A DNA stretch of 64,000 nt, taken from contig JAILLF010000043.1 in assembly GCA_024693365.1 (NCBI GenBank), positions 124,001-188,000 on the forward strand. Direction: 5' to 3'. Positions 15,932 through 25,592 of this stretch are shown in pieces. A model generated the notes under the pieces. The model worked only from the letters and a program-made list of their open reading frames with translations, was not told where the DNA came from and did no database searches. The position numbers and the translations under genes were made by a program. Numbering within the stretch: the first letter of the stretch is position 1; each line of letters begins with the position of its first letter. Origin of the DNA: Acetatifactor sp. (GTDB lineage Bacteria; Bacillota; Clostridia; Lachnospirales; Lachnospiraceae).

Positions 15932-17956
15932 ATGAAGAAGAAAACGTTACTGGCAATGATGGCGGCGATGGCGCTCACCTTGGGCATGACCGCCTGCACA
16001 AACATGGCACCGGATCCTAGCGCGACGTCGTCAACGGAGGAGAGCACGCAGGAAAGCACTCAGGATGAGACCACGACGGAGGAGAGCAAGGAAGTGATCA
16101 AGGAAAAGACGGATCAAGAACTGGCAGACGAGGTGGCAGCCCTGATTGATGCCATTTACGTTCAGACCAGAACTGATAAAACGGATGAGCAGTGTGCTGC
16201 CGCAAAGGCTGCTTGGGACAAATTGACCGATGCGCAAAAGGAATTGGTGGAAGGTGAATTCGCAGATCCCGATTACTTCGGACGCGATACCGGTGATGCT
16301 TCTAAGGATGATCCACTAAACCAGGACGGCATTGGCGAGAAGGAACTCTTGGTCGTGAGCTTTGGTACCTCCTTTAATGACAGCCGCGTGGAAGACATTT
16401 CAAGCGTGGAAAAGGCATTGCAGGCAGCTTATCCTGATTGGTCCGTGAGACGGGCGTTTACCGCTCAGATCATCATCAATCACGTACAGGCGAGAGATGG
16501 CGAGAAGATCGATAATATGGAGCAGGCTCTGGAGCGTGCCATTAAAAATGGCGTAAAGATGCTTGTAGTACAGCCCACGCATCTGATGCATGGTGCTGAA
16601 TACGATGAGCTCGTTGGCGTTTTGAAACAGTATGAGAATCAGATCCCGAACATCGTGGTTGCAGAGCCTTTGCTTGGTGAAGTTGGAAGCGACGCCAGCG
16701 TGATCAATGACGACAAGCAGGCAGTGGCCAAGGCGGTTGTGGCCGATGCCGTAAAGACTGCCAACATGGGCGACGTTGCGGCAGCTGAAGCTGGTGGAAC
16801 CGCACTGGTGCTGATGGGACACGGAACCGCGCATTCAGCGAAGGTTACGTACAGCCAGATGCAATCACAGATGGAAGCGCTTGGGTATAACAACGTATTC
16901 ATCGGCACCGTGGAAGGTGAGCCTGAGGACACGTCCTGTGAGGCAGTCATTGAGAAGGTGGCGGAAAGAAAATTCCCCAAAGTCATCCTTCGTCCTTTGA
17001 TGGTGGTAGCCGGAGATCATGCAAACAATGACATGGCAGGTGAGGATGAGGATTCCTGGCTGAGCATGTTTACGGATTCCGAAAAGTTTGAAACCGTTGA
17101 CGTGCAGATTGCGGGACTTGGAAGAATTCCCGAGGTGCAGGAGATCTACGTACGCCATACCGCCGAGGCAATCGAACTTGCAAAATCTCTTGCCGAACAG
17201 ACGCAGACTACCGTCACCGGACTTAAGGAGTCAGAACTGAAGGAAGGCGTGACTTATCTCGCTAAGTTTAGCACGGACAGCGGCATGTTTAAGACCAATG
17301 AAGCGTGTGAGGGCAAGGGAACCCTGACGGTTAAGGATGGCAAGATGACGTTGCACGTTACCATGCCCAGCAAGAACACCGTGAAGCTTTTCCAGGGACT
17401 TGTGGCTGACATGAAGGGGCTTGGCGATGCAATCATTCTGCCTTCAATTGATGAAGTAATCTATAGTGACGGAGCGAAGGAAGAAGTATATGGCTTTGAC
17501 GTTCCCGTGCCTGCGCTGGATCAGGAATTTGACCTTGCACTTGTTGGAACCAAAGGTACGTGGTATGATCATAAGGTAAGCGTTTCCGAGGTGACGGAAG
17601 GCAATCTTGACGGCGTTGTGGCAGTTAAGTCACAGGCCGCTTCCCTGGCAGACGGTGAATATGTTGCGACGGTTACGGTGACCGGCGGCTCCGGCAAGGC
17701 GACGATCGAAAATCCCGTAAAGATCATCGTAAAGGATACTAAGATTTACGCCGAACTGACTTGGAGCAGCAAGAATTATGACTATATGATCGTGGACGGC
17801 GAGAAATACTTAAATGAAGCAGCTGAGGGTGAAAACTCCAAGTTTACCATCCCGGTGAAGAGCCTCGGAGAAGAGCTTAACGTGATCGGAGATACCATTG
17901 CCATGGGAACGCCTCATGAGATTGAATATTCTTTGAAGTTTGTTGTGCAGGAATAA
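15932..17956 (+). CDS. cbiK: surface lipoprotein with CbiK-type sirohydrochlorin cobaltochelatase domain
   Basis: A 674-residue exported lipoprotein. A signal peptide ends in a lipobox with Cys22 (LGMTAC). A Ser/Thr/Glu linker (25-55) and a short helical domain (about 60-115) follow. Residues about 125-435 are a class II chelatase of the CbiK family with both catalytic histidines: His217 in QPTHLMHG and His297 in MGHGTAH. Two beta-rich domains follow (about 440-550 and 555-674) with GKGTLTVKDGKMTLHV and WSSKNYDYMIVDGEKY; I cannot name them. Cytoplasmic CbiK is about 270 residues and has none of these additions. First gene behind the B12 riboswitch and adjacent to a BtuF-like binding protein, so a role in cobalt or tetrapyrrole handling at the surface is inferred. 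Confidence 0.85.
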   Translation: MKKKTLLAMMAAMALTLGMTACTNMAPDPSATSSTEESTQESTQDETTTEESKEVIKEKTDQELADEVAALIDAIYVQTRTDKTDEQCAAAKAAWDKLTDAQKELVEGEFADPDYFGRDTGDASKDDPLNQDGIGEKELLVVSFGTSFNDSRVEDISSVEKALQAAYPDWSVRRAFTAQIIINHVQARDGEKIDNMEQALERAIKNGVKMLVVQPTHLMHGAEYDELVGVLKQYENQIPNIVVAEPLLGEVGSDASVINDDKQAVAKAVVADAVKTANMGDVAAAEAGGTALVLMGHGTAHSAKVTYSQMQSQMEALGYNNVFIGTVEGEPEDTSCEAVIEKVAERKFPKVILRPLMVVAGDHANNDMAGEDEDSWLSMFTDSEKFETVDVQIAGLGRIPEVQEIYVRHTAEAIELAKSLAEQTQTTVTGLKESELKEGVTYLAKFSTDSGMFKTNEACEGKGTLTVKDGKMTLHVTMPSKNTVKLFQGLVADMKGLGDAIILPSIDEVIYSDGAKEEVYGFDVPVPALDQEFDLALVGTKGTWYDHKVSVSEVTEGNLDGVVAVKSQAASLADGEYVATVTVTGGSGKATIENPVKIIVKDTKIYAELTWSSKNYDYMIVDGEKYLNEAAEGENSKFTIPVKSLGEELNVIGDTIAMGTPHEIEYSLKFVVQE

Positions 17957-17978
17957 GAAATGGCGGAAGGTAACAAAC

Positions 17979-19184
17979 ATGAGAATCATTAAGGCAGGAT
18001 TGATCTTGCTGATTTGCCTGTCCCTATGCGCCTGCGGCGCACGGGGGCAGGGTTCCCGAAATGACGATTCCGGGGCGGAGAGTTATTTCGGAGATATGTT
18101 AAAAACCGAGGTCGCTGGCATGGAAAACGAGGCTGCCTCCTTTGCCCAAATGCATTGGGAAAAGGGGATGGAGCTTTCTTATGCCACGACCTTTTTTGTT
18201 GAGAAAGCAGGGGATTACGTACTGATCACCATCGCGGACGCGGACCGGTTTCTTGTTGTACCGGAAGGGCAGAGCGTGCCTGACGACGTGCCAAAGGACG
18301 TGGTAATTCTCAAAAAACCCATACAACGCGCGTATCTTGCGTCCTCCTCCGTGTTTGACCTGATCCGTGAAGCAGGTGCGCTTGGCAGACTTCGCCTTTC
18401 CGGTACCAAAAAAGAGGATCTTTGCATTCAGGAAGCGATTGCAGCCATGGATGCGGGAGAATTACTGTATGCCGGAAAGTACAATAAACCTGATTACGAA
18501 TTATTGATTGCGGAGGGGTGTGATCTCGCGATTGAGAACACTATGATCTATCACAATCCGGAGGCCAAGGAAAAACTGGAGGCGTTGGGAATCCCTGTTT
18601 TGGTAGAGACCTCGAGTTATGAAACACATCCCTTCGGCAGGATGGAATGGATCAAGCTGTACGGGCTTTTGTTTGACCGTGAGGATGATGCTGACGCTTT
18701 TTTTGATGAAACGGTTAAAGCCATAATGCCCGTGCTGCAACAGGAGAAAACGGATTGCAAGGTGGCATTTTTTTACGTGAATTCCAACGGCGTGGTCAAC
18801 GTAAGAAAGCCTGAGGATTACGTTGCCAAAATGATATCTTTGGCAGGCGGAGAGTATGTTTTAACGGATGCCAAGGTGGAGGAAGAGAATGCCCTCTCCA
18901 CCATGAACATGCAGATGGAAGACTTTTATCTCGCGGCGAAGGATGCCGACGTGATTGTTTACAACAGTACCATTGTCGGCGAGTTAAACAGCATCGGCGA
19001 TCTTCTGGAGTTAAGTCCGCTTTTTGCGGATTTCAAGGCCGTAAAGGAGAACCGGGTTTATTGCACGGAGAAGAATTTCTTTCAGCAGACCACGGCCATC
19101 GCAGACTTTGTGGAGGATCTTGGCATGGCGCTCCGAAATCCGGAGCAAAAGGAATTTCATCAAATGAAAAAGCTCTCGAAATAA
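17979..19184 (+). CDS. btuF: ABC transporter substrate-binding lipoprotein, BtuF/FepB-like
   Basis: Extracellular binding protein for a FecCD-type importer. The signal peptide carries a lipobox at Cys19 (LSLCAC). The fold is the two-lobed helical-backbone type: a GRLRLSGTKKEDL segment, LLIAEGCDLAIEN, the PVLVETSSYETHPFGRMEWIKLYGLLF hinge region and DVIVYNST near the end. The start ATG 17979 follows GGAAGG; an upstream in-frame start would overlap cbiK. It lies 22 bases after cbiK and 46 before the permease gene. The riboswitch makes a corrinoid or corrinoid precursor the likely ligand; heme or siderophore cannot be excluded from sequence. Confidence 0.85.
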   Translation: MRIIKAGLILLICLSLCACGARGQGSRNDDSGAESYFGDMLKTEVAGMENEAASFAQMHWEKGMELSYATTFFVEKAGDYVLITIADADRFLVVPEGQSVPDDVPKDVVILKKPIQRAYLASSSVFDLIREAGALGRLRLSGTKKEDLCIQEAIAAMDAGELLYAGKYNKPDYELLIAEGCDLAIENTMIYHNPEAKEKLEALGIPVLVETSSYETHPFGRMEWIKLYGLLFDREDDADAFFDETVKAIMPVLQQEKTDCKVAFFYVNSNGVVNVRKPEDYVAKMISLAGGEYVLTDAKVEEENALSTMNMQMEDFYLAAKDADVIVYNSTIVGELNSIGDLLELSPLFADFKAVKENRVYCTEKNFFQQTTAIADFVEDLGMALRNPEQKEFHQMKKLSK

Positions 19185-19230
19185 TCTTTGGGAGAATTGT
19201 CTTGGGATGATTTCGGAAAGGATCTGAAGA

Positions 19231-20271
19231 ATGACTGAGAATGAAAAAATAAAGCCCCAAAGGACTTCATATATGCGCAGAATCATTTTCTTTGTCGCAG
19301 CGGCAGTTGCGCTGGCAGTCCTGATCTTATGGAACGTGTGGAGCGGCAGTCATTCCATGACGGGAAGGGAAATTTGGCAGGTTCTCACCGGGCAAGTCAC
19401 TGAGGGGGCAGGGTATCAGATTTTATGGAACGTCAGGCTCCCTAGGATTTGCGCGGCCTTTTTTTTAGGCGGTGCGCTTGCCGTATCAGGCTTCCTTCTG
19501 CAAACTTTTTTTGGAAATCCAATCGCAGGTCCGTACGTGTTGGGCATTTCCTCCGGCGCAAAGCTTGTGGTTGCATTGACAATGATCTTTTTTCTGGGAA
19601 GAGGCATTCACCTGAAATCCTATGGCTTGATGGCGGCAGCATTTGTCGGTTCCCTGATCGCCATGGGCTTTGTCCTTTTGGTCTCGCTTCGCGTACAAAA
19701 GGCATCCCTGCTGATTGTATGCGGCATCATGATCGGCTACGTCTGTTCTGCGGTGACGGATCTGTTGGTCACCTTTGCAGACGATTCCAACATAGTAAAT
19801 TTACACAACTGGTCCATGGGAAGCTTTTCAGGCATGCAGTGGACGAACGTGGGATTTATGGCTTGGATGGTGCTGCTTACCTGCTTGATCACGTTTTTAT
19901 TGTCAAAGCCGATGGGCGCTTATCAGCTGGGCGAAGCATATGCGAGAAACGTGGGCGTGAACGTGAAGGCGCTCCGGATCGCAATGATCCTGTTATCCAG
20001 CCTTTTGTCTGCATGCGTAACGGCATTTGCAGGGCCTATTTCCTTTGTCGGAATCGCAGTGCCGCATCTGGTAAAGCTATGCATCAAAACGGCAAAACCG
20101 CTGATCCTCATTCCAGGCTGCTTTCTTGGCGGTGCGGTCGTGACGCTGCTTTGTGACGGGATCGCAAGACGTGCGTTTGCCCCGACGGAGGTCAGCATCA
20201 GTTCCGTCACGGCAGTGTTTTTGGCTCCCGTGGTCATTGTCATGATGCTTCGGAAAAAGGAGGTTAGATAA
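19231..20271 (+). CDS. btuC: FecCD-family ABC permease, BtuC-like
   Basis: A 346-residue inner-membrane permease of the BtuC/FhuB/FecD family with about ten hydrophobic helices. Diagnostic segments are RLPRICAAFFLGGALAVSG, LLQTFFGNPIAGPYVLGISSGA, and the C-terminal ISFVGIAVPHLVKL with its downstream LFLAPVV-like end. The first about 12 residues are cytoplasmic and basic. It should pair as a homodimer with the ATPase encoded 400 bases downstream; a DUF2809 membrane gene is inserted between them. Part of the riboswitch-controlled operon. Confidence 0.9.
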   Translation: MTENEKIKPQRTSYMRRIIFFVAAAVALAVLILWNVWSGSHSMTGREIWQVLTGQVTEGAGYQILWNVRLPRICAAFFLGGALAVSGFLLQTFFGNPIAGPYVLGISSGAKLVVALTMIFFLGRGIHLKSYGLMAAAFVGSLIAMGFVLLVSLRVQKASLLIVCGIMIGYVCSAVTDLLVTFADDSNIVNLHNWSMGSFSGMQWTNVGFMAWMVLLTCLITFLLSKPMGAYQLGEAYARNVGVNVKALRIAMILLSSLLSACVTAFAGPISFVGIAVPHLVKLCIKTAKPLILIPGCFLGGAVVTLLCDGIARRAFAPTEVSISSVTAVFLAPVVIVMMLRKKEVR

Positions 20272-20275
20272 TGGC

Positions 20276-20671
20276 ATGAAAAAGAGATGGACGTATTTCC
20301 TCTTGTTTGTGATTTTGCTTGCCGTCGAATTTTTTATCGGGATATTTGTGCATGACCGTTTTATAAGGCCTTACGTGGGTGACGTGATCGTTGTGGTTGT
20401 CCTTTATTTCCTGATCAGAAGCATTTCCCCTGAGAAGCCTGCGTTTTTATGCCTTTGGATCTTTCTGTTTGCAGTTTTCGTGGAAGTGACGCAGATTTTC
20501 CCGCTCGTGGATCTTCTCGGCATAAAGAATCGCTTTATCCGCGTGGTCATGGGAACTTCCTTTTCCTGGAAAGACATGATAGCCTATATTGCCGGATCCG
20601 CCGTTAATCTTATCATGGATCTAAGGATTTTTAAGAACGTAACAATGCGGGGCGGAAAAGGGAATAAATGA
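20276..20671 (+). CDS. DUF2809-like small membrane protein
   Basis: A 131-residue integral membrane protein with about four hydrophobic helices. The VEVTQIFPLVDLLGIKNRF and TSFSWKDMIAYIAGS segments match the DUF2809 pattern (related to VanZ-type proteins). Function unknown. It begins 5 bases after the permease stop, and its stop overlaps the ATG of the ATPase gene by 4 bases, so it is made with the importer. Whether it is a transporter subunit is not known. Confidence 0.7.
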   Translation: MKKRWTYFLLFVILLAVEFFIGIFVHDRFIRPYVGDVIVVVVLYFLIRSISPEKPAFLCLWIFLFAVFVEVTQIFPLVDLLGIKNRFIRVVMGTSFSWKDMIAYIAGSAVNLIMDLRIFKNVTMRGGKGNK

Positions 20672-21840
20672 AAAGGGATGGAAAACGCGTGGAGATCAAA
20701 AATGGATTGAAAACGGAACAACTAAGCGTCGGCTATGAGAAAAAGGTACTCCTTTCAGGCGTGGAACTGGAGGTGCGAGGCGGAAGCGTGTTGACGCTGA
20801 TCGGACCGAATGGGTCCGGAAAATCCACGATTCTAAAGACGCTTACCAGGCAGCTGGAAAGCCTTGGCGGAAGAATTCTATTTTTAGAGAAGGACGGATC
20901 AGCGCAGACGGACGCAGGGAAAGAAACGTGGCGCAGTATGGAGGAAATGACGGGTGCGGAAATCGCAAAGAAACTCGCCATGGTAATGACGCAAAGACCT
21001 GCCGCGGAACTCATGACTTGCCGTGAAATGGTGGCAACGGGACGATATCCCTACGTGGGAATGCTCGGAATTCTTGGGAAGGAAGACTGGCAGAAGGTGG
21101 ACGAAGCCATGCGGACCATGAATGCGCAGGAGGTCGCAGACAAGAGTTTTTATGCGATCAGCGACGGGCAAAGACAGCGCGTCATGCTTGCCAGGGCTCT
21201 GTGCCAGGAGCCGAAGGTCCTGGTGCTTGACGAGCCGACCTCGTATTTGGACTTGCGTCACAAGCTGGATATATTGGAGTCGATCCGGAGGCTCGCAAAG
21301 GAAAATGGCATCGCCGTGATTACTTCCCTGCATGAACTGGATCTGGCCATGAAGGTATCTGACTGGATTGCCTGCGTAGACGGAGAAAGGGTTACAAGGC
21401 AGGGAACGCCGGAGGAAATCTTTTCCGGAGATTACGTGCAAAAGCTCTATGGAGTTGATCGTGAATGCTTTAATCCAATGACGGGAGCCTTGTATTTGAA
21501 AACGCAAACAGCGGAGCCACAGACGTTTGTCATCGGCGGCGGAGGCGAGGGAATCCCCACGTATTACAGGCTTCTTCGTGAAGGAGTTCCTTTCGCGGCT
21601 GGCATTCTTTCTGAGAATGACTTGGAGATCGATGCGGCGCGTGCAAGCGCCAGCCAAGTGGTCAGCGTGAAAGCTTTCATGCCCATTGACGCAAAAACGC
21701 TGGAAAGGGCCAGGAAGCTCATCGACGCGTGCGAGACGGTTATTTGTCCGCTAAAAACGTTTGGACCGCTCAATGAGGCAAATAAAGCCCTTAAGGAATA
21801 CGCAAAAAATTGCGGGAAACTGGAAAACGTGGTAGAATAA
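20668..21840 (+). CDS. btuD: FecE/BtuD-type ABC ATPase with C-terminal extra domain
   Basis: ATP-binding subunit of the importer. Walker A GPNGSGKST, Q-loop region around MTQRPAAE, signature SDGQRQR (in place of LSGGQ, common in iron and B12 importers), Walker B VLVLDEPTS and a switch His in SLHELD fall within residues 1-260. A further about 125 residues (around 265-390) follow, starting near GALYLKTQT, with a TFVIGGGGEG loop and an ILSENDLE segment. This part is alpha/beta and looks like a small nucleotide- or corrinoid-handling fold, but I cannot assign it. Typical FecE proteins stop at 250-265 residues. Start ATG overlaps the preceding gene. Confidence 0.88.
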   Translation: MKRDGKRVEIKNGLKTEQLSVGYEKKVLLSGVELEVRGGSVLTLIGPNGSGKSTILKTLTRQLESLGGRILFLEKDGSAQTDAGKETWRSMEEMTGAEIAKKLAMVMTQRPAAELMTCREMVATGRYPYVGMLGILGKEDWQKVDEAMRTMNAQEVADKSFYAISDGQRQRVMLARALCQEPKVLVLDEPTSYLDLRHKLDILESIRRLAKENGIAVITSLHELDLAMKVSDWIACVDGERVTRQGTPEEIFSGDYVQKLYGVDRECFNPMTGALYLKTQTAEPQTFVIGGGGEGIPTYYRLLREGVPFAAGILSENDLEIDAARASASQVVSVKAFMPIDAKTLERARKLIDACETVICPLKTFGPLNEANKALKEYAKNCGKLENVVE

Positions 21841-21889
21841 TTAGAACGCATTATCATCATAAATTTCAAAAAGAATGGAGGAAACCCAA

Positions 21890-22231
21890 ATGCCTTTTAT
21901 TGATTCAAAGATTACCGTACCCGTAAGTGCTTCCGAGAAGGAAGAGTTAAAGAGCGAACTTGGCAAGCTGATCACTACGCTTCACAAGAGTGAGACGTAT
22001 CTGATGGTGGGCATTGAAGATAATTATGATCTGTGGCTCGGTGGAAAGAAGCTGGAGAAGGGTGCATACGTATCCGTAAGTCTTTACGGCAATGCCTCCT
22101 CCAATGATTATGATAAGCTGACCGGACAGATCTGTGAATTATATGCAAAAAAGCTTGGCATCCCGGGGAATTGCATTTACGTGACGTATCATCCCGTGAG
22201 CGACTGGGGATGGAACGGTGGTAATTTCTAA
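21890..22231 (+). CDS. MIF-like (phenylpyruvate tautomerase-related) protein
   Basis: A 113-residue protein of the macrophage-migration-inhibitory-factor/tautomerase superfamily. It begins Met-Pro; removal of Met would expose the catalytic N-terminal proline. Other family features are the [16 protein letters not shown] strand pair and the C-terminal [12 protein letters not shown]. The ATG at 21890 is right because GGAGG lies 8 bases upstream, and it places Pro at position 2; the ATG at 21875 would bury the proline. Its TAA overlaps the cobQ ATG by one base. Natural substrate unknown; a link to corrinoid metabolism is only positional. Confidence 0.8.
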   Translation: MPFIDSKITVPVSASEKEELKSELGKLITTLHKSETYLMVGIEDNYDLWLGGKKLEKGAYVSVSLYGNASSNDYDKLTGQICELYAKKLGIPGNCIYVTYHPVSDWGWNGGNF

Positions 22232-23769
22232 TGGCTAAGGTGATCATGGTGCAGGGGACGATGTCCAATGCCGGTAAAAGTCTGGTCGTCGCAGGCCTTT
22301 GCCGGATATTTAAGCAGGATGGCTACCGCGTTGCGCCGTTTAAGTCCCAGAACATGGCCCTGAATTCCTTTATCACGAAGGAAGGACTTGAGATGGGACG
22401 GGCGCAGGTCATGCAGGCGGAAGCGGCGGGGATCGAACCTATGGTCTGCATGAATCCCATTTTGCTAAAACCCACGACGGACAAGGGTTCCCAGGTCATC
22501 GTCAACGGTGAAGTCCTTGGCAACATGCCTGCAAAAGAATATTTTAAATACAAGACAAAGCTGATTCCTGACATTGTCAAGGCCTTCCAAAAGCTGGAAG
22601 AGTACGCTGACGTGATCGTGATCGAGGGTGCGGGAAGCCCTGCGGAGATCAACTTAAAGGAAAATGACATTGTCAACATGGGAATCGCAAAGCTTGTGGA
22701 CGCGCCCGTCCTTTTGGTCGGTGACATTGACCGCGGCGGCGTGTTCGCACAGCTCCTTGGAACGATCATGCTTCTTGAGGAAGATGAGAAGGCAAGGATC
22801 AAGGGACTGATCGTCAATAAATTCCGTGGAGACAAGACCATCCTGGATCCGGGCATCACCATGCTGGAAGAGCGCGGAGGAATTCCCGTTACGGGCGTGT
22901 TGCCCTACGTGCACGTAAAGCTGGATGACGAGGACAGTTTAAGCGAGCGCCTTACGAGTAAAGGACGAGGAGCGGTGAACGTTGCAGTGATCAGACTCCC
23001 GCGCATCTCAAACTTTACGGACTTTTCGGCGTTTGAGCGGATTGACGGCGTAAAGGTAACTTACGTGACTAGGCCGCAGGAGCTTGCGGACGCAGACATT
23101 GTCATTCTGCCAGGGAGTAAGAATACCATAGGAGACTTAAAGTGGCTCCGTGAGAGCGGCATGGAGGCGTCCATTTACCGTTTCGCACAGGAAAAGCCCG
23201 TGATGGGAATCTGCGGCGGTTATCAGATGCTTGGAAACGTGATCTCCGATCCGGAGAACGTGGAGGAAGGCGGCTCCATTCGGGGCTTGGGACTTTTAGG
23301 CGTTGAGACAATCCTAAAGGATCAAAAGACGACCGTGCAGGTTCGGGGAACGTTTGAAGAACTGGACGGTTTCTTTTCCTGCCTGTCAGGACTCGCCTTG
23401 GAAGGCTATGAGATCCATATGGGCGATACGAAGGCAGCTGACGGTCAAAAGAACCTGACCCGGATCTGCGGGATCCGTCTGGAGGAAGACGGATTTGAGC
23501 AGATGACTGCCGCGAGTGATTTCCGCATGGACGGCGCCATTTGCGGAAACGTTTGCGGAAGCTACGTACATGGGATTTTTGATCAAGGGGACGTGGCTTA
23601 TCGGATTGCAAAAGCTTTGGCAGATAAAAAGGGCGTTACCCTGCGTGCGCCGGAGGAAGCGGATTACCGCGCCTATAAAGAGAGCCAGTATGATCTTTTG
23701 GCGGCAGAGATGAGAAAGCATCTGGACGTGGATGCCGTGTATGCAATGCTTCGCGACGCGGCAATCTGA
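22231..23769 (+). CDS. cobQ: cobyric acid synthase CobQ/CbiP
   Basis: Glutamine-dependent amidase that adds four amide groups to adenosylcobyrinic acid a,c-diamide. The N-terminal MinD-like synthetase domain has a [13 protein letters not shown]-loop variant (residues about 4-15), [10 protein letters not shown] and [13 protein letters not shown]. The C-terminal class I glutaminase domain carries the nucleophile Cys328 in GICGGYQML and the His in YVHGIFD. Length of 512 is normal. It follows the MIF-like gene with a one-base overlap. Confidence 0.97.
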   Translation: MAKVIMVQGTMSNAGKSLVVAGLCRIFKQDGYRVAPFKSQNMALNSFITKEGLEMGRAQVMQAEAAGIEPMVCMNPILLKPTTDKGSQVIVNGEVLGNMPAKEYFKYKTKLIPDIVKAFQKLEEYADVIVIEGAGSPAEINLKENDIVNMGIAKLVDAPVLLVGDIDRGGVFAQLLGTIMLLEEDEKARIKGLIVNKFRGDKTILDPGITMLEERGGIPVTGVLPYVHVKLDDEDSLSERLTSKGRGAVNVAVIRLPRISNFTDFSAFERIDGVKVTYVTRPQELADADIVILPGSKNTIGDLKWLRESGMEASIYRFAQEKPVMGICGGYQMLGNVISDPENVEEGGSIRGLGLLGVETILKDQKTTVQVRGTFEELDGFFSCLSGLALEGYEIHMGDTKAADGQKNLTRICGIRLEEDGFEQMTAASDFRMDGAICGNVCGSYVHGIFDQGDVAYRIAKALADKKGVTLRAPEEADYRAYKESQYDLLAAEMRKHLDVDAVYAMLRDAAI

Positions 23770-23831
23770 CGCGGGGAAGTGCAGCCATTGATCGGAAGGC
23801 GTGACGAGAGAAAAACGGAAGGGCAAAAGAG

Positions 23832-24974
23832 ATGGACTGGATCGGGACGGATCCGTTGGAGATAACGGACGTAGATGAGAAGCTTTATCGGGAGATCAAA
23901 GCAGGCTGGGACAAGGTGGCAAAGCCCTTGGACAGCATGGGAAGCTTTGAGGAACTGCTTTCACGCATTGGTGCGATTCAGGGAAGACTTCTTCCGGAGG
24001 TGGGAAGAAGTCGCGTGATCGTTTGCTGTGCAGACAATGGCATTGTTGAGGAGGGCGTCAGTCAAAGCGGGCAGGAGGTCACTGCAATCTGCGCCGGCAA
24101 CATTGCGGGCGGACGATCCAGCGTAGCCATTATGGCAAAGCAGGCAGGCGTTGACGTTTTGTGCGTTGACGTTGGGATCAATGCGGATGAGAAGATCAGC
24201 GGCGTCCGTGATGAAAAAATCCGGAAGGGTACCAGAAATTTCCGGAAAGAGCCGGCAATGACGCCGGAAGAAGTTGAACAAGCAATTAACGTCGGCATGA
24301 AGCTGGTTTTGGAGAGCAAGGAAGCGGGATATGCCATCCTTGGAATTGGCGAGATGGGAATCGGAAACACGACGACTTCCAGCGCGGTGACGGCTGCGCT
24401 TCTTGGACGATCTTCCGTCACCATGACGGGCAGGGGCGCGGGTCTGGATGACGCAGGGCTGTCACGCAAGCAAGCGATCATCCGGGAGGCGTTGTTTCAG
24501 TACGGTTATCAGACGGAGATGGGTGAAGCGCAGGAACTGGTGGAAAAAATCGGCGTGGAGCTTGGCGAAAAAAGAGAGCCGGCGTTATCCGGAAGAGAAC
24601 TTGCGCTCGACGTGCTGGAAAAGATGGGAGGCCTTGACATTGCCTGTATGGCGGGCATTTGCATCGGTGGCGCAAACTATCACGTGCCGATTGTTCTGGA
24701 TGGGTTTATCAGTCTTGCCGCGGCGCTTGTGGCATGCCGGATTGAGCCCAAGGTAAAAGAGTACCTGATTCCTTCTCATTCCGGTAAGGAACCTGCCGTA
24801 AAGGCTATCGAGAAAGATCTGGGCCTGCAGCCCGTGATTTATGCCAGAATGGCACTTGGAGAGGGTACGGGTGCGGTGATGATGCTTCAGCTTTTGAAAA
24901 CAGCGAATGCCGTTTACGAAAAGAGTGTGTCCTTTGAAGGAGCAGGCATCGGACAATACGAGCGGTTTCAGTGA
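23832..24974 (+). CDS. cobT: nicotinate-nucleotide:dimethylbenzimidazole phosphoribosyltransferase CobT
   Basis: Makes alpha-ribazole phosphate (lower ligand) from a benzimidazole-type base and nicotinate mononucleotide. Seen: KPLDSMGSFEEL, VCCADNGIVEEGVSQ, GIGEMGIGNTTTSSA and the C-terminal ALGEGTGAVM, whose Glu344 matches the catalytic glutamate of the family. Length of 380 is slightly longer than the usual 350 because of about 20 extra N-terminal residues. No bluB or bza base-synthesis gene occurs in the window, so the lower-ligand base is made elsewhere or taken up. Confidence 0.96.
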   Translation: MDWIGTDPLEITDVDEKLYREIKAGWDKVAKPLDSMGSFEELLSRIGAIQGRLLPEVGRSRVIVCCADNGIVEEGVSQSGQEVTAICAGNIAGGRSSVAIMAKQAGVDVLCVDVGINADEKISGVRDEKIRKGTRNFRKEPAMTPEEVEQAINVGMKLVLESKEAGYAILGIGEMGIGNTTTSSAVTAALLGRSSVTMTGRGAGLDDAGLSRKQAIIREALFQYGYQTEMGEAQELVEKIGVELGEKREPALSGRELALDVLEKMGGLDIACMAGICIGGANYHVPIVLDGFISLAAALVACRIEPKVKEYLIPSHSGKEPAVKAIEKDLGLQPVIYARMALGEGTGAVMMLQLLKTANAVYEKSVSFEGAGIGQYERFQ

Positions 24975-25031
24975 TTTAAGGCGCTTCGGCCAACGGGGCG
25001 TAGCAGGCAAAGACATGGGGGAATGACGGCC

Positions 25032-25577
25032 ATGATGATTTTGATCGTGGGTGGAAGCGGCTGCGGAAAATCAGCATATGCGGAAAAAAGAATCATGGAA
25101 CTGAGCCACGGCGGCGCTATGCGATATTACCTGGCAACCATGCAGGTCTACGGAGAGGAAGGGCGCAGAAAGGTGCAGCGTCACGTGGAACTGCGAAGAA
25201 ATAAGGGCATGATTACGATCGAGCAGACGCGTGACGTTTCAGAGGCGCTTCCGAAGATGCAGAAAGGATCCAAAGTCGTTCTCTTGGAGGACCTGGGGAA
25301 TTTAGTCGCAAACGAAATGTTTGGCGAGGACGGCACCATGACGCCGTGGGAGACTGCAGCGGATAAAATCATCATGCAGCTTCGTCAGTTGAATTCCGAT
25401 CTGGATCATCTTGTGATCGTGACAAACAACGTATTCGAAGATGGCATCGAGTATGAGGAAGGAACGCGGGGTTATCTGCGTGCGCTTGGAAAGGTGAATG
25501 CGGAACTCGCCGGGGATGCAGCGCAGGTCGTGGAAGTGGTTGCCGGAATTTCTTTGATGGTGAAAGGTAAGGAATAA
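25032..25577 (+). CDS. cobU: adenosylcobinamide kinase/guanylyltransferase CobU
   Basis: Bifunctional enzyme that phosphorylates adenosylcobinamide and transfers GMP to it. The P-loop GGSGCGKS lies at residues 7-14, and the candidate GMP-accepting histidine is His51 in QRHVELRRNKG. LLEDLGNLVANEMF and VTNNVFEDG match the later motifs. I place the start at ATG 25032 because GGGGGA is about 10 bases upstream; 25023 is possible and adds three residues. Spaced 57 bases after cobT and followed closely by cobS. A second, degenerate copy lies at 27182. Confidence 0.93.
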   Translation: MMILIVGGSGCGKSAYAEKRIMELSHGGAMRYYLATMQVYGEEGRRKVQRHVELRRNKGMITIEQTRDVSEALPKMQKGSKVVLLEDLGNLVANEMFGEDGTMTPWETAADKIIMQLRQLNSDLDHLVIVTNNVFEDGIEYEEGTRGYLRALGKVNAELAGDAAQVVEVVAGISLMVKGKE

Positions 25578-25592
25578 GGAGAAGGAAAAACC

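Noticed and set aside
22323..23611. Several minus-strand open frames opposite cobQ
   Set aside because: Shadows of cobQ, which is complete and well conserved.
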